A stretch of DNA of 64,000 nt from Siphlonurus alternatus (lineage: Eukaryota > Arthropoda > Insecta > Ephemeroptera > Siphlonuridae). The DNA lies in NCBI GenBank assembly GCA_949825025.1, contig OX463785.1, positions 15,935,971 to 15,999,970 on the forward strand, read 5' to 3'. Position 1 is the stretch's first letter, and each line of letters begins with the position of its first letter. Under the pieces are notes generated by a model that was not told where the DNA came from, made no database searches, and was given only the letters and a program-made list of their open reading frames with translations. A program made the position numbers and the translations under genes. Of the stretch, positions 52,062 through 64,000 are shown in pieces.

Positions 52062-52594
52062 GTAAGTTGATACTTAATTAATTCTAATCTTTTTTAAAAG
52101 TAGCTTTCTATGTTAATTGTTTATAAAATAAAATATACAAAAAAATTTAGAATCTTGAGTAATATCAACTTTTAAAATAATTAATAAAAATTATATGTTT
52201 AACTTCCCTAATGCATGTAATGATATATTATGTAAATGATCCGTTTTAATTTAATAGTATATTATATATTTTTAATAAAATCATGTAGATTAAGTTATGA
52301 CTTAAAAAATGTAAGTATATAGGGTTAGTGTTGTTGAAATAGAAATAGAGGGCATGCACAGTTAGGATAGGTCTGGATATTTTGTACTGAATAAAATAAA
52401 ATCTTGACTAAAATTAAGATACTTAAATATTCTAAATTTATTAATTTCTATATTTTACGTAGTTTGGCGTTTTGTTGCTCTTTGCTCTACTCTAGTTTTT
52501 CTCTATTCTATTCTATTTCTATTTCATTTTGTTACTTTAAATCAAAATTAGACTTTGTTTTATTGGTGGTGTATTGTCAATTTAAAAAAATAAT

Positions 52595-52773
52595 GGGTGC
52601 AATTCACGAAACAGTTAGCCACGTTTCTAACCACATTTAGCTTAACCACATTTAACTACACCTGTTTTACGTGTTTTACGTTAAGCCATGCACCTAGTTA
52701 AACGTGGTTAAGCTAAACGTAGTTAAGCTAAACGTGGTTAGAAACCTAGCTAACTGCTTCGTGAATCGCGCCC
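52595..52773. repeat. Hairpin MITE
   Basis: GGGTGCAATTCACGAAACAG at the left and CTGCTTCGTGAATCGCGCCC at the right. The interior repeats the units AACCACATTTA and TTAGCTTAACC and their complements. Confidence 0.85.
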
Positions 52774-52779
52774 AATATT

Positions 52780-54360
52780 TTTAATTAATTCGTAGTGATG
52801 AAATATGGTATGACTGCTATAGAAATTGTAGCATGTTACTATAATAATACACAACTAATACGTCTAATCTTGATTTTGAGAGCACTAATTAGAAGCACAC
52901 AAAAAAGTAGAAACTTTGATTTTAAACCTCAAAATCTTCATTTTTTGTGTTTTTTTTTATACATGGCATTAAAGTACTTATAATTTTAGATGCATTGACT
53001 TAAAAATGTAATACCTACTTCAATTCAAATGATTTATATCCATATTATTATAAAAAGTACATGCAGCTATTTTCAGATAACTTGCATGTCAATAATATTA
53101 ATATAATTTCCTTTGTTCTTTTGATTTATGAAATTTGTTTTACGAGGCTATAATATACCGATGTAATAATATAAATCTGAATGAGGCTCACTGTATTAAT
53201 TTTTGTTATTATATTTTCCTCATGAGTACATAAATACCAAGTAAGAGACAGGAAATTCACAAACACTCCAATAAGAACAATTCACTTCCCGAAGGTTGCG
53301 TAGTGAATCCCTGTAAACACAATAATAAGTAAATAAACAATTAATGAATTATATATTTGAAAATAATAATAAACATTTAATTTTACATTTGTCTTATTTT
53401 TAAGCTTATTAAATTCGTTAACATTCGTATTTTGTTATATTTAATTAATTAAAACAATTATTTCTTTGATCATTACTTCAAATCTATTTATTTATTTTTT
53501 TTTTTGGTTGTTAATAATTATGTATGCATTTATGGGTGAAATAAATAAATAAAATAAAATAAATAAATTAATTTAAAATATCTTTGACAATCCATCAAGC
53601 GTGATAATTATTTAAAATAAATAATAAATATTATAAAATGTATTTAATAAAACTTATAGGCTCTACAAAACAAACATAAATAGGTTCTCATTACAATACT
53701 TTCATTAATAACGCTATATATAAGGAAGTAAAGATTAATTAATCATATTTGGATTTTGTTTTTGTATTAAAATACAACTTATTTGTTTATTGTTCTGCTA
53801 ATGAAGTAAATGCTCGGAATTTATTACAAAACACCCCATTATTTTGTGATTTACAATATATATTATAGTCAACATAGAAAAAGCTGACAATGCTGATAAG
53901 ACAAAAGACAATGCTGCGAGCAGAAGTTATATGAATATAATACAAAGTTCTGATGATTACTTATACACTTAAACAATCATAAAATCCACTTTACAGCCTA
54001 TATATATAAAGTTATTAATCTCCATGTCTTTTGTATATAACTTATATGAACCCTCACACACATGATTAAGCAAGTTGTATATACCTGTCAGGGGCAGTCG
54101 GAAGGGGGGGGGGGAAGATTGAGTTCGCTTCCCAGTGAAAATTAGTTGAGGGAAAGTGGCTTCTTTCTGGTTTGCTACTACAGCCTACTACCCACTGACT
54201 ATGAGTATGGCCTTTTTCAGACAATTGGGTTATTTTTTTGTCCCCTCCCAAACATGTAATATTTAACCCAATAAACAATTATTATTATTATTACATATTC
54301 TTTTTCCTCTATACTCGTTCATTGGGAGAGGGGGGGTGGGGAGCAACCATATCAAAACTT
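52780..54360. other. Intergenic AT-rich DNA
   Basis: No exon-like block, no clear repeat; a G run lies near 54102-54113. Confidence 0.45.
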
Positions 54361-54363
54361 TGT

Positions 54364-54964
54364 TTAAAGTAGAGTGAACGATTGAATTTTTTTTAAAGAT
54401 TTTATTTTCTAAAAATAGTTTAACCTGCCCTCTATTGAGAAATGAAAACCAAAAAATTCAATCTTAAATACCGAACTTCACCACAAAAAAAGTCCCAAAG
54501 TTGGTATTTCTGAGGCATTTAACATTCATCCTTATGGTACAGAAAATGGTGAAGAATATTACCCATTAAAAATAACTATATGTAATCAATGATGAATTCT
54601 TTAATGGATATTTATTTATTTTTTTTTTTTTACAAAGTCGTTTTTCCAAAAAAAAAAAAAAAAGTTTTGTTGGCTAATTCCCATAAGAATTTTCAATATA
54701 TATTTTTTTTTAATTGAAACTCCATTATAGAATTCATCATAGATTTCTTAAGTATTTTTTAATTGGTACCATTCTTCACACGAAGTTTGAGTAAAAAGCT
54801 GTTTTCTGTACCATAAAGATATGCATAACTACCTCCAAAACACCAACTTTGGGACTTAATTGTGGTGAAGCTATTTTGTTTTTCATTTCACAATAGAGGG
54901 TACGTTAAACTATTTTTAGAAAATAAAACCTTCTCAAAAAATTCAATCGCTCACTCTACTTTAA
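54364..54964. repeat. 600-bp long-hairpin element
   Basis: TTAAAGTAGAGTGAACGATT at the left and CGCTCACTCTACTTTAA at the right. Long imperfect arms include AAAAATAGTTTAAC, GGGACTTAATTGTGG and their complements. Confidence 0.85.
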
Positions 54965-55220
54965 ATATGACGACTGTTATACAATCTTTGAAGCATTTCT
55001 TCTTAATTACAAAAAAATATTAAGTAAAATTATAACTATAATTACGAATGTAATGCTGAGAAACATAAAATGTGATATATAAAAATAAAACAAGATTGCA
55101 TGCAAGTTGTTCTAATTTTTATTACAAACTTGTAAATTAAAGTACCACATTTTTATATCTCTTGAGGACAGGTTATACAAAGTTACGAAGCAATTTGCTC
55201 AGCTCATAACATAATTACAT

Positions 55221-55327
<107 letters not shown>

Positions 55328-55821
55328 ATTGGTAAAAACTGAAAAAAGTTAACAAAACTGCTAAAAATATATAATATTCAGTTCTCTAACTAAAACATTA
55401 ACATTTTTTTTCATTAATAATACATTGGTTTCAATTATATTAATAATTAATTTTAAAAAGTTTACGTAATATTTTTTTTATAAAAAAAAGTAAATAATAA
55501 AATTATACAGAGTAGTTCCAACTTCAAATTTTGTTGGTACTTTTACGATAAACACTTTTCTGATAATTATATGATAAAAAAATATTCAAGATTTTTTAGA
55601 TTTTAAATTTTAACGTAATGAATAATTTATATATTAGATACAATAATTGTACAAAGTGAATTGATTTTTTTGTGAAAAGATTGTGTATAATAATTATCTT
55701 AATTAATGATATTGAAATAATTTAAAAGAATAAAATTGAGTGATTGTCTCCTAATTTAGCTTTATTTTAAATATATTTTTTAAACTTTATTCTTATAATA
55801 ATGGATGAAAGCAGTGCTCAG

Positions 55822-55918
55822 ATCCTACTATCAGATTCAAAAAGGTGTACCCCTGAATAGCATACAAGTCCCATAAGGAGAGGGGTATACCTTTTTGGTT
55901 TTGATAGTAGAGGGTCCT
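55822..55918. repeat. Small hairpin element
   Basis: ATCCTACTATCAGATTCAAAAAGGTGTA-type left arm (ends AAAAGGTGTACCCCT) and right arm AGGGGTATACCTTTTTGG with GATAGTAG. Confidence 0.7.
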
Positions 55919-55959
55919 TTTTTTCTCAATGTCAAATTTGTGGTGCTATATAAAGAATT

Positions 55960-56225
55960 AAGGGATCGAGCGGGAGATTCTTATTAATATTTTTACTTTC
56001 TTACGTCATTCATTTACACTTGTCAATGCTTGTCACTGCAACATTTTCATGACGTCATAGTACTTATTAAAACTTCAAACGTTTTTTTACTTCATAGTTA
56101 AAAAAAATCGCAGAAGAAGATCGTTAAAAAATGTCAACTATACAAAACATCACTACACAAAACTCTGACAAAAAATAAATGAATTTCATTGCAATCACTT
56201 TTAACACAAAAAGTAATAACAATTA
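55960..56225. repeat. Diverged direct repeat, copy 1
   Basis: Shares TTACGTCATTCAT, CATGACGTCATAG, AAAAAAATC(G/A)CAG and a final AAAAGTAATAACAATT block with 56925-57180, in the same order. Function unknown. Confidence 0.55.
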
Positions 56226-56340
56226 AATTTTTGTGTATAATTTTTATTTCTATATACATTTTTCTATATAATTCTGTAATACAAGTGTTCAAAATTGGCA
56301 AAATCAGATCGAGAGAGCGTTCATAAAACTATAAGACTAT

Positions 56341-56632
56341 ATTTTATTAAAGCCTGTATTATACCATACAATTCTGCATATAATTTTTCCTTCCAAGAAA
56401 ATTTTATCTCCATACAGACAAATGGAGTTCAAGTTTTCTTGTAAGGAAAAATTGTGTGCAATAGTTAAAAAAATTGTATCATGTAATACCGGCTTAAGCC
56501 TGTATTTATACATGATACAATTTTGCATACAATTTTTCCTTACAAGAAAATTTCATCTTAATACAAACAAATGGAGTTAAGGTTTTTCTTGTTAAGGAAA
56601 AATTGTATCGTGTAATACCGGCTTTACTTGAA
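56341..56632. repeat. Tandem pair of small hairpin elements
   Basis: Two adjacent units (about 56341-56499 and 56500-56632), each running from a TTAAGCCTGTAT-type start through AATTTTTCCTT(A/C)CAAGAAAA to TACCGGCTT. Looks like one MITE inserted twice or duplicated. Confidence 0.75.
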
Positions 56633-56924
56633 AAATGGAGCATGTAATTTTTATACAATAACCACGCGCTCTTACATGCTTTATTGAGAAAAAGTTTCTG
56701 AATATATATCTCATATCTAAATTCATACATAATTATGTTATTATTGTACAGTATTAAAGGAAGTAGTTCTCCAGATTGAGGGTGAGGGAGGAGGGAGGGG
56801 GGCTGATATACCTCAATGTTAATTTTTCAATTTGTTCGATGTCATATGAGCCACAGGGGAGCGAGGAAGACAAAAGTTTTTTTTTTAAAGGTCCCATATT
56901 TCGGGACCTTTTCTTGATTTCATT

Positions 56925-57180
56925 ATTATTTCGGTCAGGGCTCGAGGGTATTATTTTATCAATGCAACTCTTACGTCATTCATGACGTCATAGCACTAAT
57001 TTTTAACATCAAACAACATTCGTCTTTTTTTTTTCATTTGTATCTCACAGTTTAAAAAAATCACAGTAAACGATTGTTTAAACTGTACAAAACGTACCTC
57101 ATTACGTATTTTTTTTTTTAAAGGACGAATTTTCAACGGAATTTTTATCACAGAAAAGTGATAACAATTCCATTTTTATG
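56925..57180. repeat. Diverged direct repeat, copy 2
   Basis: Partner of 55960-56225; see the shared blocks listed there. Confidence 0.55.
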
Positions 57181-57354
57181 AAAGATAAAGCAGCAGCCTC
57201 ATTATAACCCGTGCTATATATTCTTTGTGTGACAAAGAGAGCAGAAGATTATAGGTCAAAAGTTAATTACCCCCTGGTTGAAATGTAGCTCTCTCGCTTC
57301 AGTTATCATACCTAGTGACGTGAGAAAACAAAGTAAAAAATAAAAACGTTTTAC

Positions 57355-57546
57355 ACTTCAAAAATTTTAAGATTAACACCGGAAGTAGCCGGAAGTACGA
57401 AGTTTCTGAATTTACTAATTCAGTTTTGAACTTGATTCTTTGCAGAGAGTAAGGATTGTAACTTATCTGCAAAGTCTTGCAGTTTTTATGTTCATATTTC
57501 AGCCAAAATCCTTCCACTTCCAGTGGTAATCTTATATTTGTTGAAG
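57355..57546. repeat. CCGGAAGT-family MITE
   Basis: Left AAGATTAACACCGGAAGTAG, right CTTCCACTTCCAGTGGTAAT, then ATATTTGTTGAAG. Very similar to 2455-2668, including the interior TCAGTTTTGAAC and TTTCAGC(C/T)AAAATCC. Confidence 0.8.
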
Positions 57547-57749
57547 TATAATATAATAACGTGAGAAATAAAAAAAAACAAAGTAAAAAAATAAAAACGT
57601 TTTAGATGCTAATTACGTCAGATAACTATCATTATTATTCAAACTTTACGTGTATATGTTAATTATTGAATACTTTAATATCAAAATAGGAATTTAAAAT
57701 TTGTAATTACATTTTAATTAATATTGAAAGAGTTTTTAAATTGTTTTAT

Positions 57750-58134
57750 GGTAGAGATAACGCCGATCAGCTGTTTGACATATAGTCCCCTTTGATTAAC
57801 ATGTAAACCTTTTAGCAAATTCACAAAAATTCTGAATTTTTTTTGAGAGGCAGATATTAGTGCCTATATAAAAGCCATACAAAAAGTTTCAAAACAATTT
57901 AACGAGCTGATTTTTTTAATTAAGTTTTTAGTTTATCTCTCTATGGGAAAAGCCCTATGCTGAAAAAAAAAAAAGGCTCGTTAAATTGTTTTGAAATTTT
58001 TTCAATTAATAGCTTTTAGGCACTAATATCTAGCTGCCTCTCAAAAAAATTTCAGAGGTTTTGTGAATTTAATAAGCTTTACATGTTAGTCAAAGAGGGA
58101 CTACGTCAAACAGCTGATCGTCGTTATCTCTACC
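57750..58134. repeat. Long-hairpin MITE, subfamily A
   Basis: GGTAGAGATAACGCCGATCAGCTGT at the left (20-base core) and GTTATCTCTACC at the right; inner arms match 21272-21672. Confidence 0.88.
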
Positions 58135-58186
58135 TTAAAATATAAAATTTACTTTGTCGAAAGGAAAAGGGACCCACAAAACCCCA

Positions 58187-59000
58187 GTGGCGTAGCCACG
58201 GGGGGGGGTTTTCGGGGTTTAAACCCCCCCCCCCCATGAAGATCGAGTAGTGACTGGATATAAGAAGAAAAAAGGAAAAATTATAGAAATTTGAAAAAAA
58301 AAAAAAAAAGTTAAATAAAAAATTGAAATTTAAGGGTATCAAGTAGTCTTTTCTTTAAAATAAACAAATTATAAGTTAGTTTCTAATTTTAACAGGAAAA
58401 AGTGCGACTCATAAATAAATGTTTTATTTCCCTTACAAACTGCATGTGCATATAACTACTATTGTTTAAATTAAAACGCTCTCACGTGTGCCGCACTTTC
58501 ATTTAATTGGTTGCTCCACGCGCCCGGTGCAGACAAAATTTAACAAAAATAAGAGAAGCAATTCCCTTTTTTATTTATTTTTCACAATATCTTAATGATG
58601 TGAACTTGGATTATTAAATAAATTTTAAAAATCAAATTCAATTAAATGACACGTACACTGATTCTATAAAAATAATATAAAGTGGTTACATGAATTAATT
58701 GATTTAATTAAAATGATTTACTCAAAGCTTTATTTATTATACGCACGTATTCAAAAGAAATTGAAAAATGGGGTGAAAAAAATATAAAATGTTAAAAAAA
58801 CTGCATCAGGCCATATATTTTACCCTCTAATATAATAGTATTTTTCCATTATTTTACCCTAAAAAAGGGGCGTGTCCTTAAAAAAATCGCGCCTGCGGCG
58901 GGCTATTGGGGGGCTTCACCCCCCAAACCCCCCAGTGGGCTCTTCTCAATCTTTGTCCTGAAGAAACCCCCCCCCCCCCTTGGGCAAATCCTGGCTACGC
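58187..59000. repeat. Non-autonomous hAT-like element (CAGTGGCGTAGCCA ends)
   Basis: CAGTGGCGTAGCCACGGGGG near 58187 and TGGCTACGCCACTG ending near 59000; flanks CAAAACCC and CAAAAACC look like an 8-bp target duplication with one mismatch. About 815 bp, with no transposase frame. Confidence 0.8.
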
Positions 59001-59105
59001 CACTGCAAAAACCTATACTCTATATGTTAGTTCGTCCACGAGGAGCCGGGAATTTAAATTCAGTCACTTGTGACCTGCAGTACCCTTATGCAACAATATT
59101 CAGTC

Positions 59106-59474
59106 AAGGTAGAGATACACGGATCAGCTGGCCCAATGCTAAAAAAAATCCCATTCATAAAAATTAAAATGCTATCCTCTACATCCCCTATCAGTAGGTA
59201 AAAAATCAGGTATACAGAAACGAACTATATAGTTTTCGAGTAATTAATTTTTTTAAAGTTCTCTAATTTAACATGGAGAAATGTAACTTCCATGTTAAAT
59301 TAGTCAACTTTAAAAATTAATAACTCGAAAACTATTCTCGTTTTTGTATACCCGATATTTTATACCTACTGATAGGGGATGTATAGAGGAGAACATTTTA
59401 TTTTTTTGTTCGTAATTTTTATGAATGGGATTTTTTTAGCATTGGGCCAGCTGATCCGTGTTATTTCTACCTTA
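59106..59474. repeat. Long-hairpin MITE, subfamily B
   Basis: AGGTAGAGATACACGGATCA at the left and TGATCCGTGTTATTTCTACCTT at the right; inner CCCTATCAGTAGGTAAAA arms as at 25916-26273. Confidence 0.85.
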
Positions 59475-59479
59475 AGAAA

Positions 59480-60240
59480 AAAAAAGAACAATAAAAAAAA
59501 TATTATTTTAAAGTTCAATGCACCTCTATAGCTTGCGTGACATCGTCCACAAACAGAGTAAAGTTTGTGCTTTCCTGAAATGTACAAAAGTTGTCATTAC
59601 TTCTTTTTTTTTTAACTAGACTAAACTCTTGACTTTATTTTGTCATTCACTTCGATCTAACGTCGTATTTACCCGGTAATCATTTTGTTTTTGTTTCTTC
59701 CTTCGACAATTTAATAAAAAAAGAAATAGATTACAAAATTGTCAATTAATTGAACAAACTTTCTAGAAAAAACAATTTTCTTCGATAATTTTAAAATAAA
59801 AAAAAGTAAATTATACAAAATCAGATAATAAAGCAATTACTATGCTAAAACTGAATAAACGAAGAAAAAAAATAAAATCTAGTTTCAAACGCAATCTGTT
59901 TAAAAACGTTTTACAGTGAGGATGTATTGCCTTTAGCTGCAAAAGTTTCTCGTGAAAATAGTAGCCGTTCTAAATGGTAAAAGATTTTTTGTAGATTTTG
60001 ATGGTAATTTTATTTTTATTCGTTTCATATAATATAAAAAAACTTTTAGTGAGATTTTAGCAGAAACGAGATAGTGAGAGGAAGCGAGAAGCATTTTTAT
60101 TTATTTTTTTCATTTTGAACTTTTAGGCATACATGGTTGCATTGATATTAATTATACTATAATATAGCCAAGAATTAATTAATAATTAATTAATTAATTT
60201 GTATATTAATTTGTAAATTGTTCCTTAAATGTATTCATTA
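59480..60240. other. Intergenic AT-rich DNA
   Basis: Nothing recognised. Confidence 0.45.

Positions 60241-60243
<3 letters not shown>

Positions 60244-60295
<52 letters not shown>
60244..60295. repeat. (TA)n microsatellite
   Basis: About 24 TA units with one interruption. Confidence 0.93.
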
Positions 60296-60296
<1 letters not shown>

Positions 60297-60299
60297 TGC

Positions 60300-60895
60300 T
60301 TTAAATATTAAATTCAATTATATCTTAGGGCTATATTATATATATTATAACCTTAACAACTATGCCTGTGGCCACAAGAATATTATTAATAAGTAAATAA
60401 AGCTAAATTATTTTATGGTAATAAATATTATTATTTGAGACACATTTTGATTAACGAATAATCTTTAAAATCATAATAAATATAAATTTAATCAAGTTTC
60501 CACCTAGATTAGGTACGTCTTTATTAATGGTAAATTAGGAAAATACTGTCGTTTCTCCACCTAATTATAATACACTTATATAAATATAATTACAAAAAAT
60601 TCATTATGATATATTATGATTTAATAAACATACTCATAAAATTAGCATGCAAGCAACAAGACAAAATAAGGCGATTTATTTTTTCTCAGTCAATAGTGTT
60701 ATAGAATAATTTTCACTTTGTCTTTATCTTGATGTTATTCACTTACCACTGCATTTTTACTATTTGCATTAAATTTAAATTTGAACGAAATTGAAATAAA
60801 ATAAATATTTGTAATTTTTAATTTCTTCCAAATTCCGTAGCACCTACAAGTTAGTATAAATTTGAGAAAGTTTAATTAGGAGATAAAATTTATCT
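60300..60895. other. Intergenic AT-rich DNA
   Basis: Nothing recognised. Confidence 0.45.
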
Positions 60896-61009
60896 CAACG
60901 AATTTCCCTCCTCTCCTCATGAAACATAAACAGAAAACAAAACCTCCCCTAATTTCCCTCATAGTGGAGACGAATTTAACATCTTCATGTTTTACGCGTA
61001 AATTCACCT

Positions 61010-61110
61010 TAAAGGTCACCCCAGCTGACAGGTCGGGTGATAAAGCGACGCTCCAGCCTCAGAACAACACGGAAACTCGCTTTATCAGCGCTTCAACGAG
61101 CAGGTTATTA
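61010..61110 (+). other. GC-rich island, possible non-coding exon
   Basis: A GC-rich block in AT-rich DNA with a small inverted repeat (TGATAAAGCGA and TCGCTTTATCA) that ends CGAGCAG then GTTATT, a weak donor. It could be a 5' UTR exon of the gene at 63521 or an unrecognised repeat; the evidence is thin. Confidence 0.25.
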
Positions 61111-61136
61111 TTACATTACTACGGTCGAATTAATTT

Positions 61137-61260
61137 AAGAATCCCGTCGGAAGTAACCGGAAGTGACAGTTTTCTATATATGCTTCCTGTTTGTAATTGC
61201 AGAGAGGTACACAGGATTTACTGAATTTTAGTTTCAAAATGGATAATTTACATATACATT
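61137..61260. repeat. Fragment of CCGGAAGT-family MITE
   Basis: GTCGGAAGTAACCGGAAGTG matches the paired motif of the family; the right arm is missing or degraded. Confidence 0.5.
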
Positions 61261-61309
61261 TTTTTAAATGCAAAAATGAATAGAGGGCAACAAATTATGC
61301 TATGAAATT

Positions 61310-61565
61310 ATGAAAAACCTGTTAGGACGGACACCTCTATACTTTTTATCAATGGACCAAAGTGATGTCCAAAGCCTGGGAAACCACACACAAGTGCATC
61401 ACTGCACTAGGTGGAAAGAGAGATGAATTTACCTCAGGAAGGGAGCGACGTATTTTTTTTTGTTTTTGTTTTTACTTGAAACGGTCACTCATCCAATTAC
61501 TAACCACGCTCGACGTAGCTTGAATTCGATGATCTTGAGCTTAAACGTTCTATTGTCGTCCCTGG
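61310..61565 (-). repeat. SINE with 5S-rRNA-like head
   Basis: Reverse complement runs from the 5S-like GATCATCGAATTCAAGCTAC and GTTAGTAATTGGATGAGTGA through the same body as 1321-1680, truncated near GTCCGTCCTAACAGG. Confidence 0.8.
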
Positions 61566-61569
61566 CTAG

Positions 61570-63060
61570 CCTTGATGTGATGTCACGAAACTTTTCCTTT
61601 GTCTTCCAAAACAATATACTGAATATACTAATAGGAAGGTCACGTGACGTCAAATCAACGCTAGCCTGGGATGACTTGATATTTCATTTAATTTTTGTTT
61701 CAACTTTATGATTTTTTTTAACAATCGTTGTCTATATAGTAGTATCTAGTCACTTAAGCCACGGTGAAAAATCAAATGTTGGGAGGATAGAAGAGGGGGT
61801 ACATTCAAAAATGGGTTTTGTGAATCAAAATAATCGGACCGGCGATCGTATTTTTCCCTAACCCGTGGCCATGCAATTCGTCACTGACGCTCGTATATCT
61901 GTGTAATTTTTGCAATTAGTGAACAATGAATAAATATGATAGAAATAGCAGAGCCGACGCCCAAGCTCGCGAGAGATGACACCACCAACAGAGTGATGAA
62001 ATATCATGATGATTAATGAACCAGAACAAACTAGTTATATCCTTGGTGATAATTAAATTCTGTCATCCCTCGTAATGATATATTTTTAATATCTAATTAT
62101 TATTAACGATACTTTTTAATATAATTTTTATTAAAAAATTTATAATGTTGAAATAATAAATATAATTGAAAGCAATGGTTTTCAAGAGTCTGTTACATTA
62201 TATAAGAATGGATGTTGATAATGTCTGGTGTGTATTATTTCCATCATTTCTCAACTAAAATAATACATTTTCTTTATTATTTATTTTTTTCAACATCTGT
62301 TTCAATTATTTTATTGGTGAAAAAAAAAAATACAAAAAATAGCAAAATTAAATTATTATTTAAATTATATAAGATTTTCAATATACAATAATTATAATGA
62401 AGAAGATCCACTTTGATTCAATAATAGTCATTTTATAATAATATTTATTGATCAAACACCAGCGGTTTACATAGTGTATTCGCACTGGATAAACATTGCA
62501 TTTGTTGCATTATACAAACTATTATACAGTACATATTAAAAGTATAGTTAATGTATACACTGCAATGGAGCTTATTTAAAAACTTTCCATGTTATACAAG
62601 ATGTGTAATTAAATCAATATGATAATCAAAAGTTATAAATAGATTGAAAATAAATTCGACGACAAATTAATTTCAGCTACATCCTGAATTAGCTGTATAG
62701 GCAAGGAAATATTTTCCTGTCATGAAATTAAGATTGACTTTTTGTAATTACTAATTAATTAGTTACATAACAAATAATTGGCATTTATGAGGCTAATATA
62801 TTTTTTTAATAAAATGGTTTATATTCTATTAAAAACCATGTTAGTGTTTTATATCAGAAAATAGAGTTAATTTTTAACTATTATTTACTTTGATGAGAAA
62901 ACATACGAAGCAAAAGCAACAAAGATTTCAAATAAAACATTGAATGTAATAAACTATGTATAAAAAATATTAGGCTTACTTTACACGATACATAATTTGC
63001 TAATTTTCTATAAAATATTTTTTTTATTTCGTACTATAAAGCCATGAATGATTAATTTTT
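61570..63060. other. Intergenic or intronic AT-rich DNA
   Basis: No exon-like block seen apart from a mildly GC-richer stretch at 61840-61990 without a good frame. Confidence 0.4.
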
Positions 63061-63067
63061 TGAGAAG

Positions 63068-63206
63068 GGGCATTCACAAAGCCTTAAGGCCACATTTAAG
63101 GCTCAATAATTTAAGGCTTGATTTTAGACGTGTTTTTTAGACCCAAAATTTCTGGTCTTAAATTATTGAGCCTTAATTGTGGCCTTAAGGCTTTGTGAAT
63201 GCCACT
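63068..63206. repeat. Small hairpin MITE (CATTCACAAA ends)
   Basis: GGCATTCACAAAGCCTTAAGG at the left and CCTTAAGGCTTTGTGAATGCC at the right, with TTAAGGCTCAATAATTTAAG inside. Better preserved than its relative at 7677-7806. Confidence 0.88.
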
Positions 63207-63526
63207 TATATTATAACATAATTATTATATAGTTTAATTTCTACATGTGTGTATAATGTATGTAATGTACGTATTATATGTTGTATTTTATTTATGTTTT
63301 AGGATTGTAACTATAATTATAGTATTATTATATGTATCCGTCAATGTATCCACAATAAGCAATTTTGTGTATTGGAACCAATATAAAAATCAAATATATT
63401 CTCTAAAACTCATTGAGGTAAAATTCATTAAAGTCGGTACGAAGTTAAATAAATGAGATAGAAAATTCAAGGCACTCTTTTTTTTTTTTTTTTTACATTG
63501 TTACATAATTGTTGTTACAGCTCAGC

Positions 63527-63679
63527 ATGTCCACCCCCCTTCGTCTCGCCGTGGTGTCCGTGGTGCTCGTGGTGCTGATGGCCGCTGTAGTCAGTGCCTA
63601 CAATGACGACAGGCCGGTCTACAAGTGGAGTCCTCTGTGGTTCAACTCGTACCTCCGTAGAGGTGTCCTCCATAAGAGG
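63527..63679 (+). CDS. First coding exon of an unrecognised secreted protein or prepropeptide (partial)
   Basis: Acceptor GTTGTTACAG ends at 63520; ATG at 63527. The first 24 residues form a strong signal peptide (MSTPLRLAVVSVVLVVLMAA, then VVSA). The mature part starts YNDDRPVYKWSPLWFNSYL, then RRGVLHKR, where a donor (GTGATT) follows in phase 0. Dibasic RR-G and KR suggest prohormone processing; RR followed by G is not the order expected for amidation. I do not recognise the family. GC content and codon use are exon-like and far above the surroundings, so the exon is real, but the rest of the gene lies beyond the window. Confidence 0.75.
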
Positions 63680-63800
63680 GTGATTATAATGTTATGATAG
63701 ACGCAGATTCAGGTGGAGAGCCGAAATTTGGAATTTGGATTTAATAGGACTCATTGTCCTCACTCCATTTTTGTTAATTTAGTATAGGTCTATTCATAAG

Positions 63801-63968
63801 CAGGCGCGGATCCAAGGGGGGGGGGGCTGCAGCCCCCCCCACCCGACCCCCGAAATTTTGGATTCAACATGGGCAATATAAGTATTTCTCTCACTCCATT
63901 TTTTTTAACATTGGCCTTATGGAAGCAGCCCCCCCCCCCTCCGAATTTTTTTTCTGGATCCGCGCCTG
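63801..63968. repeat. hAT-like MITE with perfect 8-bp target duplication
   Basis: CAGGCGCGGATCCA at the left and TGGATCCGCGCCTG at the right, flanked by TTCATAAG on both sides (63793-63800 and 63969-63976). A degraded relative lies at 63695-63790. Confidence 0.93.
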
Positions 63969-64000
63969 TTCATAAGCCTTGTTTGGTGAACACCTGCATG

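Overview
This window is nuclear DNA from an invertebrate animal, most likely an arthropod and possibly a crustacean. Genes are split into many short, relatively GC-rich exons joined by GT-AG introns. Introns and intergenic DNA are very AT-rich and packed with small palindromic DNA transposons, SINEs, LINE ends and long microsatellites. The U2-like RNA in one intron also resembles arthropod U2. The species cannot be named from the sequence alone.

Region 1 (about 4.5-24.85 kb, + strand) holds a complete single-domain angiotensin-converting-enzyme-like dipeptidyl carboxypeptidase (peptidase family M2). A likely untranslated first exon near 4.6 kb is followed by 14 coding positions from 8384 to 24586. 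The product is 717 residues, with a signal peptide and no membrane anchor. The outstanding feature is the eighth coding position. The exon carrying the zinc-binding HEMGH motif is present four times in tandem (17352-17476, 18070-18194, 18638-18762, 19698-19822). Each copy is 125 nt with the same intron phases and is fully open. The frame is kept only if exactly one copy is used, so this looks like mutually exclusive splicing of the catalytic core. The four versions differ at positions that separate the two active sites of vertebrate ACE.

Region 2 (26.66-44.74 kb, - strand) is a complete GANP/MCM3AP (Sac3, Drosophila xmas) homologue. It has 22 coding exons and 1441 residues: RRM, Sac3/PCI domain, a short FG-containing linker, a CID-like helical region and the C-terminal GANP domain. 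It is the scaffold of the TREX-2 mRNA-export complex. It converges tail-to-tail with the ACE gene. One of its introns contains a sense-strand U2 snRNA-like sequence.

Region 3 (44.9-63.5 kb) is a gene-poor, repeat-rich stretch. A TATA-type promoter with a short 5' exon and a good donor near 52.0 kb may serve the last gene. At 63521-63679 there is a first coding exon with a clear signal peptide and a dibasic end. It is the start of an unrecognised small secreted protein or prepropeptide that runs off the window.

Repeats dominate everything else: at least five families of long-hairpin MITEs, small hAT-like elements with perfect 8-bp target duplications, SINEs with a 5S-rRNA-like head and SINEs with tRNA-like heads that seem to share a core, a LINE remnant, and five microsatellites of about 85-120 bp. 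The octamer TGACGTCA occurs about 19 times by hand count, far above expectation for this base composition. All coordinates were worked out by hand from splice sites and frames. No search or alignment was run.
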